A stretch of DNA of 39,517 bases. It comes from Mangrovibacterium marinum (lineage in GTDB: Bacteria > Bacteroidota > Bacteroidia > Bacteroidales > Prolixibacteraceae). Under the pieces are notes generated by a model that saw only the letters and a program-made list of their open reading frames with translations, was not told the origin of the DNA and did not search any database. Below, in pieces: positions 1-8,910 of this stretch. The position numbers and the translations under genes are program-made. Each line of letters starts with the position of its first letter. Position 1 is the first letter of the stretch. The stretch covers positions 1 through 39,517 of the forward strand of contig NZ_QAAD01000029.1 of NCBI RefSeq assembly GCF_003046625.1, given 5' to 3'.

Positions 1-267
1 TTTCCGTGGGTGAAATTCCGTCCCGTACGGGACGGGAGAATCTTCGTGCTGCCTTTAGTGCTACCCAAATTGAATGGCTAAAGTCATTGCTGAAAAATGA
101 AAACCCGTCCGGTAGGACAAAGTTCCCTTTTTGATCAAAGGTAGAAGTTAAAAAGGGCAGATTCTGAAATGACTTTCTGATTGTCTGTTGTCGGGTTGTC
201 GTTCCTCATCTATTCAAAAACTTGATCGACATTGAGGCTTAGCTCCTTTGGGTGGTAAGACTTTCAG
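1..267. other. Intergenic region with short palindrome and dispersed repeat R1 copy 1
   Basis: No supported gene. The palindrome CCCGTACGGG lies near position 24-33. Positions about 186-267 are a partial copy of dispersed repeat R1, which recurs at 30988-31160 in the same orientation and at 38696-38862 inverted. Short reading frames here lack protein-like composition. Confidence 0.6.
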
Positions 268-299
268 AAAAAAGCCGCTCTTGCGTACAAAAGCGGCTT
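268..299 (-). terminator. Intrinsic terminator downstream of metG
   Basis: The inverted repeat AAGCCGCT / AGCGGCTT (272-279 and 292-299) has a 12-nt loop. Read on the minus strand it is followed by a run of six T. It lies about 190 bases past the metG stop and fits a rho-independent terminator for that gene. Confidence 0.7.
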
Positions 300-488
300 C
301 GGTATATGTAGAGTAAATTGCCGATCTGCAAAAGCAGTACGGCAACTTACGGAAGCGCCGCCAACAGGAGTTGGCAACGACTGTGAGCCCCTCCAAACCT
401 CCCCGTTGGGGAGGAATTTGGGTATGTATGTGAACTATTCTGCCATCTTGTTTCTCCGATCCCTTCCATTTGGAGGAGCCGGTGAGGC
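300..488. other. metG 3' intergenic sequence with short GC-rich inverted repeat
   Basis: No gene seen. Around 388-417 is an imperfect inverted repeat built on CCTCC / GGGGAGG. The same style of repeat recurs at about 18391-18420 inside the MITE-like element, and such sequences are common in intergenic DNA of this phylum. Confidence 0.4.
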
Positions 489-2522
489 CTATCGTACTTC
501 CGATCCGTTTTTAACCTGGGCCTCGGGCGAAACGAATTTGAGGCTGCCGTCGGCATCTTCAGCCATCAAGATCATACCCTGCGACTCGATTCCACGCAAT
601 TTACGCGGCTCCAGGTTCACCAGGATTGATACCTGTTTGCCAATGATCTCTTCGGCTTTGTAATATTCGGCAATGCCCGACACAACCGTACGTTTGTCAA
701 TACCGGTGTCCACCAAAAGCTTCATTAGTTTTTTTGTTTTGGCAACCGGTTCGGCCTCCAAAATGGTTCCGGTGCGGATATCCATCTTCATGAAATCGTC
801 AAACGAGCAGTTTTCTTTGGCCGGCTTGGCAACAGCAGCAGCTGCTTCGTTGGCTTTTTTGGTATCCAGCAATTTTTGCACCTGCGCATCGATGGTTGCA
901 TCTTCAATTTTTTCGAACAGCAACTCGGGCTTGTTGGTTTGGTGACCTTCGGCCAGCAAATCGGTGCGTCCCAGTTCGCTCCAGGGCAGTTGCTCCATAT
1001 TCAGGAATCCGCGCAGTTTTTCCATACTGAAGGGCAGGAAGGGATCCAGCATAACGGTCAGGTTGGCGGTAATCTGCAAGCAGATATTCATCACCGTTTT
1101 TACGCGTTCCGGATCGGTTTTAACCACTTTCCAGGGCTCTTCGTCGGCCAGGTATTTGTTGCCCAGGCGTGCCAGATCCATGGCTAATTTCAGGGCTTCG
1201 CGGAAGCGGTAGTTCTCCAGGCTTTTCTCCACATCGGCTTTCAGCTTGGCAATATCGGCCAGGGTTGCCTGGTCTACGTCGTTGGTTTTGCCCAAAGCCG
1301 GCACAATGCCTTTGTAATATTTTTGAGTCAATACCAACGCACGGTTCACAAAGTTACCCAATACGGCAACCAGCTCGTTGTTATTGCGGGCCTGGAAATC
1401 TTTCCAGGTGAAGTCGTTGTCCTTGGTTTCCGGAGCGTTGGCCGTCAGCGTATACTTCAGCACATCTTCCTTTCCGGGGAATTCATCCAGGTATTCGTGC
1501 AGCCAAACGGCCCAGTTGCGCGAGGTTGAAATTTTGTCGCCCTCCAGGTTCAGGAACTCGTTGGCCGGTACGTTTTCGGGCAGAATGTAGCTTCCTTCAG
1601 CCTTCAGCATACTGGGGAAAATGATACAGTGGAAAACAATGTTGTCTTTCCCGATGAAGTGTACCATTTTACACTCCGGATCCTTCCAATACTTCTCCCA
1701 ATCGGGTGTACATTCTTTGGTGGCCGAGATGTAGCCAATTGGCGCATCGAACCAAACGTACAACACTTTGCCTTCGGCACCTTCAACCGGAACAGGAACG
1801 CCCCAGTTCAGGTCGCGAGTTACAGCACGAGGCTGCAAACCACTGTCGATCCAGCTTTTGCATTGTCCGTAAACGTTGGATTTCCATTCTTTATGGCCTT
1901 CCAGAATCCATTCTTTCAACCAAGGCTCGTATTGGTCGAGCGGCAGGTACCAGTGTTTGGTTTCTTTTAAAACCGGGGTATTGCCGCTGATCATCGACTT
2001 GGGATTGATCAGTTCGGTGGGGCTTAGCGAGGTACCACAGCTTTCGCACTGGTCGCCGTAAGCTTTCTCGAACGAACATTTTGGGCAGGTACCCACAATG
2101 TAGCGGTCGGCCAGGAACTGCTTGTTTTCCTCGTCGTAATATTGTTCGGATGTTTGCTCAACAAACTTGCCGTTTTCGTAGAGTGTTTTGAAGAATTCAG
2201 AAGCTGTTTCGTGATGTACAGGTGAACTGGTTCGTGAGTATACATCGAACGAAATGCCAAATTTTGCAAATGATTCTTTAATGATGCCGTGATACTTATC
2301 GACAATGTCCTGAGGGGTAACACCTTCGTTTTTAGCTTTTAATGTAATTGGCACGCCATGTTCGTCCGATCCGCCGATGAAAAGCACATCTTCGCCTTTC
2401 ATGCGCAGATAGCGGGCATAAATATCGGCCGGAACATAAACCCCGGCTAAGTGACCAATGTGTACCGGCCCGTTGGCATAGGGAAGGGCCGATGTAATGA
2501 GAGTACGTTTGTATTGTGACAT
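489..2522 (-). CDS. metG: Methionyl-tRNA synthetase
   Basis: Charges tRNA-Met with methionine in the cytoplasm (ATP-dependent, class I synthetase). The 677-aa protein has the HIGH motif at residues 21-24, a zinc knuckle with CPKC (146-149) and CESC (159-162), and a KMSKS-type loop KISTS at 330-334. The anticodon-binding helices follow. A C-terminal EMAP-II/Trbp111-like tRNA-binding domain starts near residue 567 and drives dimerisation in long-form MetG. The length fits the long form. The ATG at 2522 is supported by a TATCTTTG box about 50 bases upstream. It appears monocistronic, with a terminator at 268-299. Confidence 0.98.
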   Translation of the reverse strand: MSQYKRTLITSALPYANGPVHIGHLAGVYVPADIYARYLRMKGEDVLFIGGSDEHGVPITLKAKNEGVTPQDIVDKYHGIIKESFAKFGISFDVYSRTSSPVHHETASEFFKTLYENGKFVEQTSEQYYDEENKQFLADRYIVGTCPKCSFEKAYGDQCESCGTSLSPTELINPKSMISGNTPVLKETKHWYLPLDQYEPWLKEWILEGHKEWKSNVYGQCKSWIDSGLQPRAVTRDLNWGVPVPVEGAEGKVLYVWFDAPIGYISATKECTPDWEKYWKDPECKMVHFIGKDNIVFHCIIFPSMLKAEGSYILPENVPANEFLNLEGDKISTSRNWAVWLHEYLDEFPGKEDVLKYTLTANAPETKDNDFTWKDFQARNNNELVAVLGNFVNRALVLTQKYYKGIVPALGKTNDVDQATLADIAKLKADVEKSLENYRFREALKLAMDLARLGNKYLADEEPWKVVKTDPERVKTVMNICLQITANLTVMLDPFLPFSMEKLRGFLNMEQLPWSELGRTDLLAEGHQTNKPELLFEKIEDATIDAQVQKLLDTKKANEAAAAVAKPAKENCSFDDFMKMDIRTGTILEAEPVAKTKKLMKLLVDTGIDKRTVVSGIAEYYKAEEIIGKQVSILVNLEPRKLRGIESQGMILMAEDADGSLKFVSPEAQVKNGSEVR

Positions 2523-2569
2523 GTTGTCTATTTTTTCGTGTCGTGAAAAACAGTTCTTTTAAAGGGCTA

Positions 2570-2577
2570 CAAAGATA
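2570..2577 (-). promoter_or_regulatory. Bacteroidota -7 box for metG
   Basis: Minus-strand TATCTTTG matches the TAnnTTTG consensus of the Bacteroidota primary sigma factor, about 48 bases before the metG start codon. No clear -33 TTG was identified. Confidence 0.6.
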
Positions 2578-2638
2578 GTTGTTTTTTGTGTTTTCGAGGC
2601 AGAAAGATCCGGAACGCTGAAGCTTACAGCCCAAACAT

Positions 2639-3466
2639 TTATAAACTGATCCGATTCAGGTTCAATCCGTCGCTTTGGATGGCCCGGGCATAGCTCACTG
2701 TTGGTTTGCCGAATACCAAAGTCGAAGCGATAACATGATCTTCGGGAATGCCGATTTGACGGGCCAGTGCCGGGTTTATTTCGTCGATCACCCATTTGAT
2801 CATGCCATTCCAAAGCGTGCCAATGCCGTGGCTGTTGGCCAACAGCTCAAAGTAACTTAGTGCGATGGTACTATCGATGATGGGCGTGGTAATCGATTTT
2901 GGAGCCGATGCAATTAACAGGTGAGGGGCATCGCGGAAAAGCACATCGATTTGTTTGCTGGCCCATAGGCGTTGTACGTTGAATAACATGGCCTTATCTG
3001 CCGGCAAACGTCCTTCCTCCCGGGCTTGTTTGATGCTGTCGTAGGCCAGGCTTCTCAGTTTGGCCAGATCGTTCCGGTTATCGACAACCGACAGCATGAC
3101 GGCGTTTTTATTGTGGCCGGTAGGGGCGTAGGCTGTTGTTTCCAGGAGTTGTTGAATGAGTTCCGGAGCAATTTGTTCGGCTTTGAATTTGCGAATGGAA
3201 CGTCTGGTTTTGATTAATCGGCTCATTTCCTCCGGCGTGGGGAGCTCATCGCTTACCAGCTCACTTTGGTCCGGATCTTTGCCCAGAATGGAGAGTGCCG
3301 CTGTTGGACAAACGGCCAGGCAGTGCTGGCAACGAATGCACAGGCTTTCTTTTCCGGCCTTAATTTCGGGATAGTCTGTTTGGCCATCGATAATCAGCAT
3401 CGGGCATTCCTTCGAGCACAAGCCACAGCCGATGCAGCGTTCAGTATCAATTTTAAAGTCAATCAT
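2639..3466 (-). CDS. Ferredoxin-nitroreductase fusion protein
   Basis: An FMN-dependent nitroreductase fused to a two-cluster ferredoxin module; the substrate is unknown. In the 275-aa protein starting at 3466, cysteines 11, 14, 17, 21 and 43, 46, 49, 53 form two CxxCxxCxxxC motifs typical of 2[4Fe-4S] ferredoxins. The nitroreductase fold begins near residue 80 with the RRSIRKF phosphate-binding motif at 88-94. The ATG at 3526 lies upstream of a TATCTTTG box at 3490-3497, so the start at 3466 is preferred. The iron-sulfur module presumably passes electrons to FMN. It resembles the widespread family annotated as nitroreductase family protein with 4Fe-4S domain. Some family members reduce NADH-incompatible substrates, but nothing here fixes a substrate. 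Confidence 0.9.
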   Translation of the reverse strand: MIDFKIDTERCIGCGLCSKECPMLIIDGQTDYPEIKAGKESLCIRCQHCLAVCPTAALSILGKDPDQSELVSDELPTPEEMSRLIKTRRSIRKFKAEQIAPELIQQLLETTAYAPTGHNKNAVMLSVVDNRNDLAKLRSLAYDSIKQAREEGRLPADKAMLFNVQRLWASKQIDVLFRDAPHLLIASAPKSITTPIIDSTIALSYFELLANSHGIGTLWNGMIKWVIDEINPALARQIGIPEDHVIASTLVFGKPTVSYARAIQSDGLNLNRISL

Positions 3467-3489
3467 TTTTGGTTTCTTTTTTCGGGCGG

Positions 3490-3497
3490 CAAAGATA
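3490..3497 (-). promoter_or_regulatory. -7 box for the ferredoxin-nitroreductase gene
   Basis: Minus-strand TATCTTTG lies 24 bases before the ATG at 3466 and between it and the upstream ATG at 3526. This decides the start in favour of 3466. Confidence 0.55.
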
Positions 3498-3617
3498 TGG
3501 CCTGCCTGGCGATTGGCGAAGGGCATGGCCGAAAAAGCGGCTAAGGCTTAAGCTTGCGTTAAAAGAAATAATACCCGGAAAAGCTTTTTCAGCAAAACAG
3601 CCTGGTGAAAACGGCTT

Positions 3618-5816
3618 TCATAAGGCGATTAAACCATTTTTTCGGATGTTCTGCATGGCGGGGCTATTCCAAAAAAGAATGAAATCGTCGCCGGTATTGG
3701 CTTCAAAAGTCGTTTGCAGCTGGCCGAATGTTTTGGTGTTCGCCTGGTCTGCCGACAGCGTGGGGAGCTCAGCCATCAACCATTGGCCGTGTTCTTTTTT
3801 CAGCTGCATCGAAAACTCGTTTTGCAAGTTTGCAAAGCTCAGTTCGGCCATCTCGAAGGTTTTTTTCTTTTTCTTTCGGGTGAAATAATTGGCCGTTACG
3901 CTGCCGCCCAGCCAAAACACATTTGCCGACAGGGCAGGTGTTTCGGGCCCCTGCGAGTCGATGGCCTGTCGGATGAAATCGGGAGCGACGCTTGTGCGCG
4001 GTACCTTGAAGTTGAACCACTCGTGCAGGGGCATGTCGAAGCCCAGCTCATTCATGTAGTTAAACAACGATGTGCGCAGGCCTTCGCTAAACAGTTCGTG
4101 GCGGGCGCCGGTTGGGTCGTGGTGGAGCAGGTCGTTGTTGGCAAAGCTTCCGGTTTGGTAGCTGTCGCGTTCTACTTTAAACTTTTTCGGATTCAAGCCA
4201 ATGGGGCTGTGGGCTGTCATGGCGAATTGGTGCCAAAAGCCGGACTGAACGATTCCGGCCTCGAATAATTGCCGGACAACTTCGAGCGAATCGATGGTTT
4301 CCTGAGCCGATTGAGTTGGAAAACCGTACATCAGATAGGCATGCACCATGATTCCGGCGCGGGTGAAATTGTCGGTCACCCGGGCTACGTTGGCCAGGCT
4401 CACACCTTTGTTGATCAGCCCCAGCAGGCGTTCCGACGCAACTTCGAGCCCGCCCGAAACAGCAATGCAGCCCGACTTTTTCAGCAACATACACAAATCG
4501 TAAGTAAAGCTTTTCTCGAAGCGGATGTTGGTCCACCACACGACGGTCATCTTGCGCCGGATAATCTCTAAAGCCAATGCGCGCATCAGGGCCGGGGGAG
4601 CGGCTTCATCAACAAAATGAAAGCCGATTTCGCCGGTTTGGCCGATGATTTCTTCCATACGGTCGCAGAGCTGGCCAACGCGGTTGGGCTCGTAGCGTTG
4701 GATGTAATCGAGCGAGGTGTCGCAAAAGGTGCAGCGCCCCCAGTAGCAACCATGGGCCAGGGTGAGCTTGTTCCATCGTCCATCGCTCCACAGGCGGTGC
4801 ATGGGGTTTACAATTTCAATCACCGACAGGTACCGATCCAGTTGAAAGTCGCTGTAGTCAGGAGTTCCGGTTTGCGATTGTGCCACATCGTTTTCGCTTG
4901 TACCATTGTGGTAAACCACCTTTCCGTTGGTACAGCTGAAGCAGCGTTTTAGTTGTTCGGCCGGGCGTTTACCGTCCAGGTGTTCCAGCAGATGGAGCAG
5001 GGGAGCTTCACCGTCGTCCAGGGTCATAAAATCGATGTAGTTGAACAGGCGGCTGTCGGTTAGCGAGCGCAGTTCGGTATTGGGGAAGCCTCCGCCCATT
5101 AGAATGGTGGTTTGCGGATGGTTCTTTTTAATCCATTGGCCGCACTTGAGCGCGCAGTACAGGTTGCCGGGAAAAGGAACCGACAAAGCCACCAAACTTG
5201 GCTGGTAGTGGTCGAACTTTTGACGCAGGAGCTCCAGTAAAATTTCATCGATGAAGCTGTTGGGAGCCAGCAGCGCCTGGTTGATGGGCTCGAAGCTGCT
5301 GGCCGAGCTGCTCAGCCGTTCGGCATAGCGGCTGAAGCCAAAATGCGGGTCAACAGCTTCAATAATCAGATCCGAAAGATCTTCGAGGTAGAGCGTTGCC
5401 AGATGTTTGGCTTTATCGCGAATGCCCATGCTGCCAAAAGCCCAATCCAGCTCGTCGGTTTGTGCAAAGCGCGAAGCCTCGGGCAGGTAGGTGCGGTCGC
5501 AGATGCTATGAGCCAGCGTGTTGTTTTTTTCCTGTAAAAAGTGGATTACCGCGTCGATGGTGCGGATATAGTCGGCTTTGAGACTGACCATGCGTTGGGC
5601 ATTAGCCGATAATTGGCTTTCCGCGCTTTCAATCCGGTTAAAAAGAGCCGTTAAGCCTTTGGTTGAAAACAAGCTCAGGATCACTCCGAGCCCCAAATCG
5701 CATTGGTTGGAAGCGATGCCTTGGCTGTTCAGAAAACCTTTTAAATAGGCCGTTGCCGGGTAGGGCGTGTTCAACTGGGTAAAGGGCGGATTGATAAAAA
5801 GGATGTTCTGACTCAC
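3618..5816 (-). CDS. B12-binding domain radical SAM protein
   Basis: A radical SAM enzyme with an N-terminal cobalamin-binding-like domain; the reaction is unknown. The N-terminus carries the INPPF motif typical of this class. A Rossmann-like region with MGGGFPN follows, then the iron-sulfur motif C357-x4-C362-x2-C365, which has one residue more than the canonical Cx3Cx2C. After the TIM-barrel come GGLE and YGFP motifs. An ATG at 5927 would add 37 residues, but a TACCTTTG promoter box (5841-5848) sits inside that extension. The GTG at 5816, giving 732 aa, is therefore the better start and places INPPF near the N-terminus as usual. It lies outside the B12 operons, and use of the imported cofactor is only an inference. 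Confidence 0.85.
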   Translation of the reverse strand: MSQNILFINPPFTQLNTPYPATAYLKGFLNSQGIASNQCDLGLGVILSLFSTKGLTALFNRIESAESQLSANAQRMVSLKADYIRTIDAVIHFLQEKNNTLAHSICDRTYLPEASRFAQTDELDWAFGSMGIRDKAKHLATLYLEDLSDLIIEAVDPHFGFSRYAERLSSSASSFEPINQALLAPNSFIDEILLELLRQKFDHYQPSLVALSVPFPGNLYCALKCGQWIKKNHPQTTILMGGGFPNTELRSLTDSRLFNYIDFMTLDDGEAPLLHLLEHLDGKRPAEQLKRCFSCTNGKVVYHNGTSENDVAQSQTGTPDYSDFQLDRYLSVIEIVNPMHRLWSDGRWNKLTLAHGCYWGRCTFCDTSLDYIQRYEPNRVGQLCDRMEEIIGQTGEIGFHFVDEAAPPALMRALALEIIRRKMTVVWWTNIRFEKSFTYDLCMLLKKSGCIAVSGGLEVASERLLGLINKGVSLANVARVTDNFTRAGIMVHAYLMYGFPTQSAQETIDSLEVVRQLFEAGIVQSGFWHQFAMTAHSPIGLNPKKFKVERDSYQTGSFANNDLLHHDPTGARHELFSEGLRTSLFNYMNELGFDMPLHEWFNFKVPRTSVAPDFIRQAIDSQGPETPALSANVFWLGGSVTANYFTRKKKKKTFEMAELSFANLQNEFSMQLKKEHGQWLMAELPTLSADQANTKTFGQLQTTFEANTGDDFILFWNSPAMQNIRKNGLIAL

Positions 5817-5840
5817 GGATTTCAAGTTTTTTCTTGGGGG

Positions 5841-5872
5841 CAAAGGTACGATAAAACGGGCAAGCTGTGCAA
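5841..5872 (-). promoter_or_regulatory. Promoter for the radical SAM gene
   Basis: On the minus strand, TTG at 5872-5870 is followed after 21 nt by TACCTTTG at 5848-5841, about 25 bases before the GTG start at 5816. This fits the Bacteroidota -33/-7 promoter architecture. Confidence 0.55.
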
Positions 5873-6028
5873 GCGATACAAGGGGAGCCGGCACGACTTC
5901 ACCCAGGCATTGGATATCTGTAAGCAAAGGCTTACTTTCGCCTATCGCATCGAATTATGGCAAAATAGTGCGCTGCGAGGTATCGCTATTCATCAAATAG
6001 CCGTATTTTAAAGAAAAAACCATACGTT

Positions 6029-6844
6029 ATGATCGGCTTCAACAATGGCAGTTACGAACCGGTAGCAACAATCGGCGTACCGGTAACCAGTCTATCGATT
6101 AATCGCGGATACGGGGCTTTCGAGTTTTTCGAAATTACCGGTGGCCGCCCATTTTACGGCGAACGGCACCTGGCGCGCTTCCGCCGCAGTATGCAAATCT
6201 TAAACCTGAAAACCGATTTCGACGATCAGCTGGAGGCTGTTGTAGCCGAAGTTATTCGCCTGAGTGAGTTGCAGCATGCCTACCTGAAACTGTATGCCTT
6301 GCCGCACGAGCTGAATTGCAACGGGCGTCGGCAGGCAGCTTTGTATGTTTTTCCAACCGAAATGCCGTTGTTCGACCCCATGCTTTATAAGGAAGGCGCC
6401 AAGCTGGTAACCCATTGCCATCAGCGTTTTTTGCCCGAAGCCAAATCGACCAACTATTTGCCCGGCCAGTTTTGGATGGATCAGGAAGCTGATCCGCGGG
6501 TGGCCGACGTGTTGTACCATAACGGGCGGACGGTGCAGGAAAGCTCGCGCGGAAATATTTTTGCGGTGAAAGATGGAGCCGTAATCACCCCAGCCAAGGA
6601 TGTGCTGCAAGGAATTACCCGCGGTTTGGTGCTGGAAATGCTCCCTGCAATGGGCATTCTGCATACTGAAGCCGAGCTGAGCCTCGAGCTGCTTTACGGT
6701 GCCGACGAGCTGTTTGTGTCGAGCACCACCAAACACATTCTTCCGGTAACACAAGTCGACGATAAACACATCGGAAGCGGCAAGCCCGGACCGGTAACCT
6801 GCCAAATTCGGGAGCAGTTTATGCGCCTGAAGTACGAGTATTGA
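6029..6844 (+). CDS. Class IV aminotransferase / aminodeoxychorismate lyase-like
   Basis: A PLP enzyme of fold type IV (branched-chain aminotransferase, D-amino acid aminotransferase or 4-amino-4-deoxychorismate lyase). The 271-aa protein has the candidate Schiff-base lysine K139 in EAKSTNY, the cofactor-binding glutamate E171 in VQESSRGNIF, and an SSTTK motif near the C-terminus. The short length and lack of the branched-chain aminotransferase arginine pattern lean towards PabC-like enzymes, but substrate cannot be assigned. No pabA or pabB is adjacent. A 28-base gap separates it from the DsrE-like gene, so co-transcription is plausible. It is divergent from the radical SAM gene. Confidence 0.85.
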   Translation: MIGFNNGSYEPVATIGVPVTSLSINRGYGAFEFFEITGGRPFYGERHLARFRRSMQILNLKTDFDDQLEAVVAEVIRLSELQHAYLKLYALPHELNCNGRRQAALYVFPTEMPLFDPMLYKEGAKLVTHCHQRFLPEAKSTNYLPGQFWMDQEADPRVADVLYHNGRTVQESSRGNIFAVKDGAVITPAKDVLQGITRGLVLEMLPAMGILHTEAELSLELLYGADELFVSSTTKHILPVTQVDDKHIGSGKPGPVTCQIREQFMRLKYEY

Positions 6845-6872
6845 AACATGAACGAATTAACAACCAAAAGCT

Positions 6873-7220
6873 ATGTATTCACTGAAAAACACTTTGATTC
6901 AAATCACCCAAAAGGGAATGGGTTCGGGTAACGAGGAATTAGCCCTTGTCCTGGTGAAAAACTATTTTAAACTGCTTACCGAAGAGCAGGAGCTACCTCG
7001 GGTTATCGCCTTCTACAACACCGGTGTTGAGCTGATTGTGAAAGGTTCGCCGGTGCTTGCCGAATTAAAAATTCTGGAAGAAAAAGGCGTGCGCCTGGTG
7101 GCTTGCAAAACCTGTTTAAAACATCTGAGCCTGCTCGAAAAGATGAAAGTGGGTATTGCCGGAACCATGATGGATATTTTGGAGCTGCAAAAGGTAGCCT
7201 GCAAAGTGATTAGCTTATAA
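6873..7220 (+). CDS. DsrE/YedF-like sulfurtransferase-family protein
   Basis: A small cytoplasmic protein (115 aa) of the DsrE/DsrF-like fold, a family that handles persulfide sulfur or is associated with selenium metabolism. Visible features are a glycine-rich N-terminal turn (GMGSGNEEL), a central FYNTGVEL segment, and a CxxC-like pair C78/C81 in ACKTCLKHL. That cysteine pair matches the position of the reactive cysteine in YedF-type C-terminal domains. No SirA/TusA domain is fused or adjacent. It is probably co-transcribed with the aminotransferase. The substrate is unknown. Confidence 0.75.
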   Translation: MYSLKNTLIQITQKGMGSGNEELALVLVKNYFKLLTEEQELPRVIAFYNTGVELIVKGSPVLAELKILEEKGVRLVACKTCLKHLSLLEKMKVGIAGTMMDILELQKVACKVISL

Positions 7221-7337
7221 ACGGCCCGGATCCCGGTCAGTTTCGAGGCCAACGCTTGCTCGGTGAGCCGGCAAAGCGGTAACTTTTAAGCTTATCATGA
7301 AGTAGGATGAAGTAGGTGAGAACCAAAACTAAGGGCC

Positions 7338-7826
7338 ATGAGTTTCAATGCTGATTTATATAACCAGGAATTTATCGATAAGTACTTTCGGGGCTGGATT
7401 GGCCTTTCGTTCGACTTGCCCGCGGATCCCGAGGCCGAAACAATGGCGCTGAACCTGGAGTTTAACTCGAAGTGTAATGCCACGGCGGCTCTGCTGTTTA
7501 TTTATCGCTGGCAGGTGTTTAGCGCCGGTAAACGACTTCGTTTTTCGATGGTGGAAGAAGCCGATGGACAGCTCTCCTGTTATTTTTACACCCCCGGTTA
7601 CCCATACCGCAAACTGGGGCGATTCCAAAAGAATATCAACTTCGACAAGCTGCGCCGCTTTGTTGAGTTACAGCAAAAGTACCCCGCATACCGCATCCTT
7701 ACCCGTTTTGCCGATCAAAATTTCGACGTGTGCGAGGCCGACACTCAAAACATTATCATTTTTCTCGACTCGCTCACTTACCGCAAGCGCGAGAAGGTGA
7801 AAAAGGGCGAACTGGAATACGAATAA
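7338..7826 (+). CDS. Hypothetical protein (162 aa)
   Basis: I do not recognise a family. The protein is soluble with no signal peptide or membrane segment, mixed alpha/beta composition, many aromatics, and a charged lysine/glutamate-rich C-terminus. Codon use and base composition match the neighbours, and the frame is open from ATG to stop without interruption, supporting a real gene. It follows the DsrE-like gene by about 117 bases and converges on the HTH regulator gene, with 12 bases between the two stops. Confidence 0.7.
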   Translation: MSFNADLYNQEFIDKYFRGWIGLSFDLPADPEAETMALNLEFNSKCNATAALLFIYRWQVFSAGKRLRFSMVEEADGQLSCYFYTPGYPYRKLGRFQKNINFDKLRRFVELQQKYPAYRILTRFADQNFDVCEADTQNIIIFLDSLTYRKREKVKKGELEYE

Positions 7827-7838
7827 GCGCGTTGGAGC

Positions 7839-8159
7839 CTAGCCTTTGAGGAGTTTGATTAAGGTGCGGTTTTCAATTTCCAGCGCTTTAATTCGTTCAA
7901 TATCGGCTGATGCCGGTTGATCAATCTGTAGTTGGTCAGCCCAAAACCGGAAAAAATTGAAATTCAGAATAACCGATATTTCGTGAAGCCGGTCCAGTGT
8001 CATCTGGTTGCCGTTCAGCATATTCCGAGTGGCACTCACACTTAGCTGAAGATGCGAGGCAAACGTTCTGATATCCATATTTTGCGCTGTGAGTTCGAGC
8101 TGTATCAAGTTCACCAGTTCGGTTTTAATTTCGGCTGTCTTTTTTTTGCTGATGCCCAT
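7839..8159 (-). CDS. Small HTH (Cro/C1-like) regulator
   Basis: A DNA-binding protein of 106 aa. Residues about 25-75 form a helix-turn-helix (TFASHLQLSVSATRNML, then a recognition and support helix). A short hydrophobic/aromatic linker and a C-terminal leucine-rich helix (IERIKALEIENRTLIKLL) probably form a dimerising coiled coil. The open frame extends upstream to 8294, but that part is the translation of a repeat array and is low-complexity. The ATG at 8157-8159 starts the sensible domain. A TATCTTTA box (8199-8206) and a long array of dyad repeats lie directly upstream, suggesting autoregulation. Target genes are unknown. Confidence 0.8.
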   Translation of the reverse strand: MGISKKKTAEIKTELVNLIQLELTAQNMDIRTFASHLQLSVSATRNMLNGNQMTLDRLHEISVILNFNFFRFWADQLQIDQPASADIERIKALEIENRTLIKLLKG

Positions 8160-8180
8160 TGTTAGTCGTTTTAGTGGTTC

Positions 8181-8443
8181 GCGAATGCGTGATACGCTTA
8201 AAGATACGCGAATGAATCGTAAAAAACGAGTCAGACTATCAAAAAACGCGTGGAACTGGTGGAAAACCAGTCGGACTCGTAAAACACGTGTCAAACTGGT
8301 AAAAAGCGCGTGTAAATCATCAATCGGTGAGTTGAACTGCTAAAAAACGAGTCGGACGCGTAAAAAACGAGTGTAACGCGTAAATTGATTAGTTAGACTG
8401 CGCGAAAAAGTAGTTGTACGCGTTAATCGGGGCGTGTTACAGT
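8181..8443. repeat. Degenerate 20-bp tandem dyad array upstream of the HTH gene
   Basis: About 12-13 units start at 8181, 8201, 8221, 8241, 8261, 8281, 8301, 8321, 8342, 8362, 8382, 8404 and 8424. Almost all are exactly 20 bp. The unit is an A-tract followed by a 15-bp dyad of form ACnnGT-N3-ACnnGT; the sequence ACGAGT-CGG-ACTCGT is the ideal and AAAAAACGAGTCGGACGCGT is one real unit. The GT-N3-AC core is kept in nearly every unit while other bases drift. It begins about 20 bases upstream of the HTH start codon and covers its promoter. It could be an operator array or a diverged minisatellite. The rest of the gap (8444-8614) shows only the palindrome GATCGCGCGATC near 8552-8563. Confidence 0.85.
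8199..8206 (-). promoter_or_regulatory. Possible -7 box for the HTH gene
   Basis: Minus-strand TATCTTTA differs from TAnnTTTG at one position, 40 bases before the ATG. The upstream -33 region would fall in the A/T-tract of the first array units. Confidence 0.35.
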
Positions 8444-8614
8444 TGTCCGAATTCGTTTTGCTTGGTAAAGGTTTGGTTTAATAGCGTAATCGTGGCTTTC
8501 AACATTCCGGGCGCCGTGGTTTTACAGCGCGGATGTAGCGATGTAGTCTGAGGATCGCGCGATCGGGCTTTCGGAAGCCATTTCAGGATGGCCGGCCTGT
8601 TTCAAATAATTTCC

Positions 8615-8622
8615 TACTTTTG
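8615..8622 (+). promoter_or_regulatory. -7 box of the btuF operon
   Basis: TACTTTTG lies about 40 bases upstream of the first cobalamin riboswitch. The same box in nearly the same context (ATAATTTC-TACTTTTG) precedes the second riboswitch at 13388-13395. Confidence 0.6.
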
Positions 8623-8639
8623 CCTCTGTTTTTGGGTGG

Positions 8640-8815
8640 CTGGCTTCCTTTGTTGAACATTCAGGAAGCTGCCTTAAAAAGGGAATCCGGTGTAATCCCG
8701 GAGCAGTCCCCGCTGCTGTAAACCTCGCGAATTTTGCAGAACCCCCGCCACTGTCAGGCTACGGCCCGACGGGAAGGCATCGGCAAAAGAGGTGAGCCAG
8801 AAGACCTGCCCGAAA
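8640..8815 (+). ncRNA. Cobalamin (adenosylcobalamin) riboswitch 1
   Basis: The RNA carries the conserved pieces of the cobalamin aptamer in order: GGGAATCCGGTG, the GCTGTAAACCTCG junction, CCGCCACTG, GACGGGAAGGC and the B12 box AGCCAGAAGACCTGCC at 8795-8810. It lies 100 bases upstream of the btuF start. It is expected to shut the btuF-cobA-btuCD operon when adenosylcobalamin is abundant. The expression platform is not obvious. Both edges are approximate. Confidence 0.95.
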
Positions 8816-8910
8816 CAAACAGTATTAACCGGATCTTCGGGGAAAAAGGTCGTTGGAATACCCGTTCCATCCTTATCTTTTCTTCGAATCATCACATTTT
8901 TGATTCGTTC

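Noticed and set aside
3467-3526. Upstream ATG extension of the ferredoxin-nitroreductase
   Set aside because: It contains the TATCTTTG promoter box at 3490-3497; the domain begins directly at the ATG at 3466.
5817-5927. Upstream ATG extension of the radical SAM protein
   Set aside because: It contains the TACCTTTG promoter box and the added residues do not resemble the family N-terminus.
8160-8294. N-terminal extension of the HTH regulator
   Set aside because: The extra 45 residues are translated 20-bp repeat, and a plausible start and promoter box lie downstream.
8181-8443. Possible CRISPR array
   Set aside because: The period is 20 bp with no constant repeat and variable spacer alternation, and there are no cas genes nearby. 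The conserved and variable bases interleave inside each unit.
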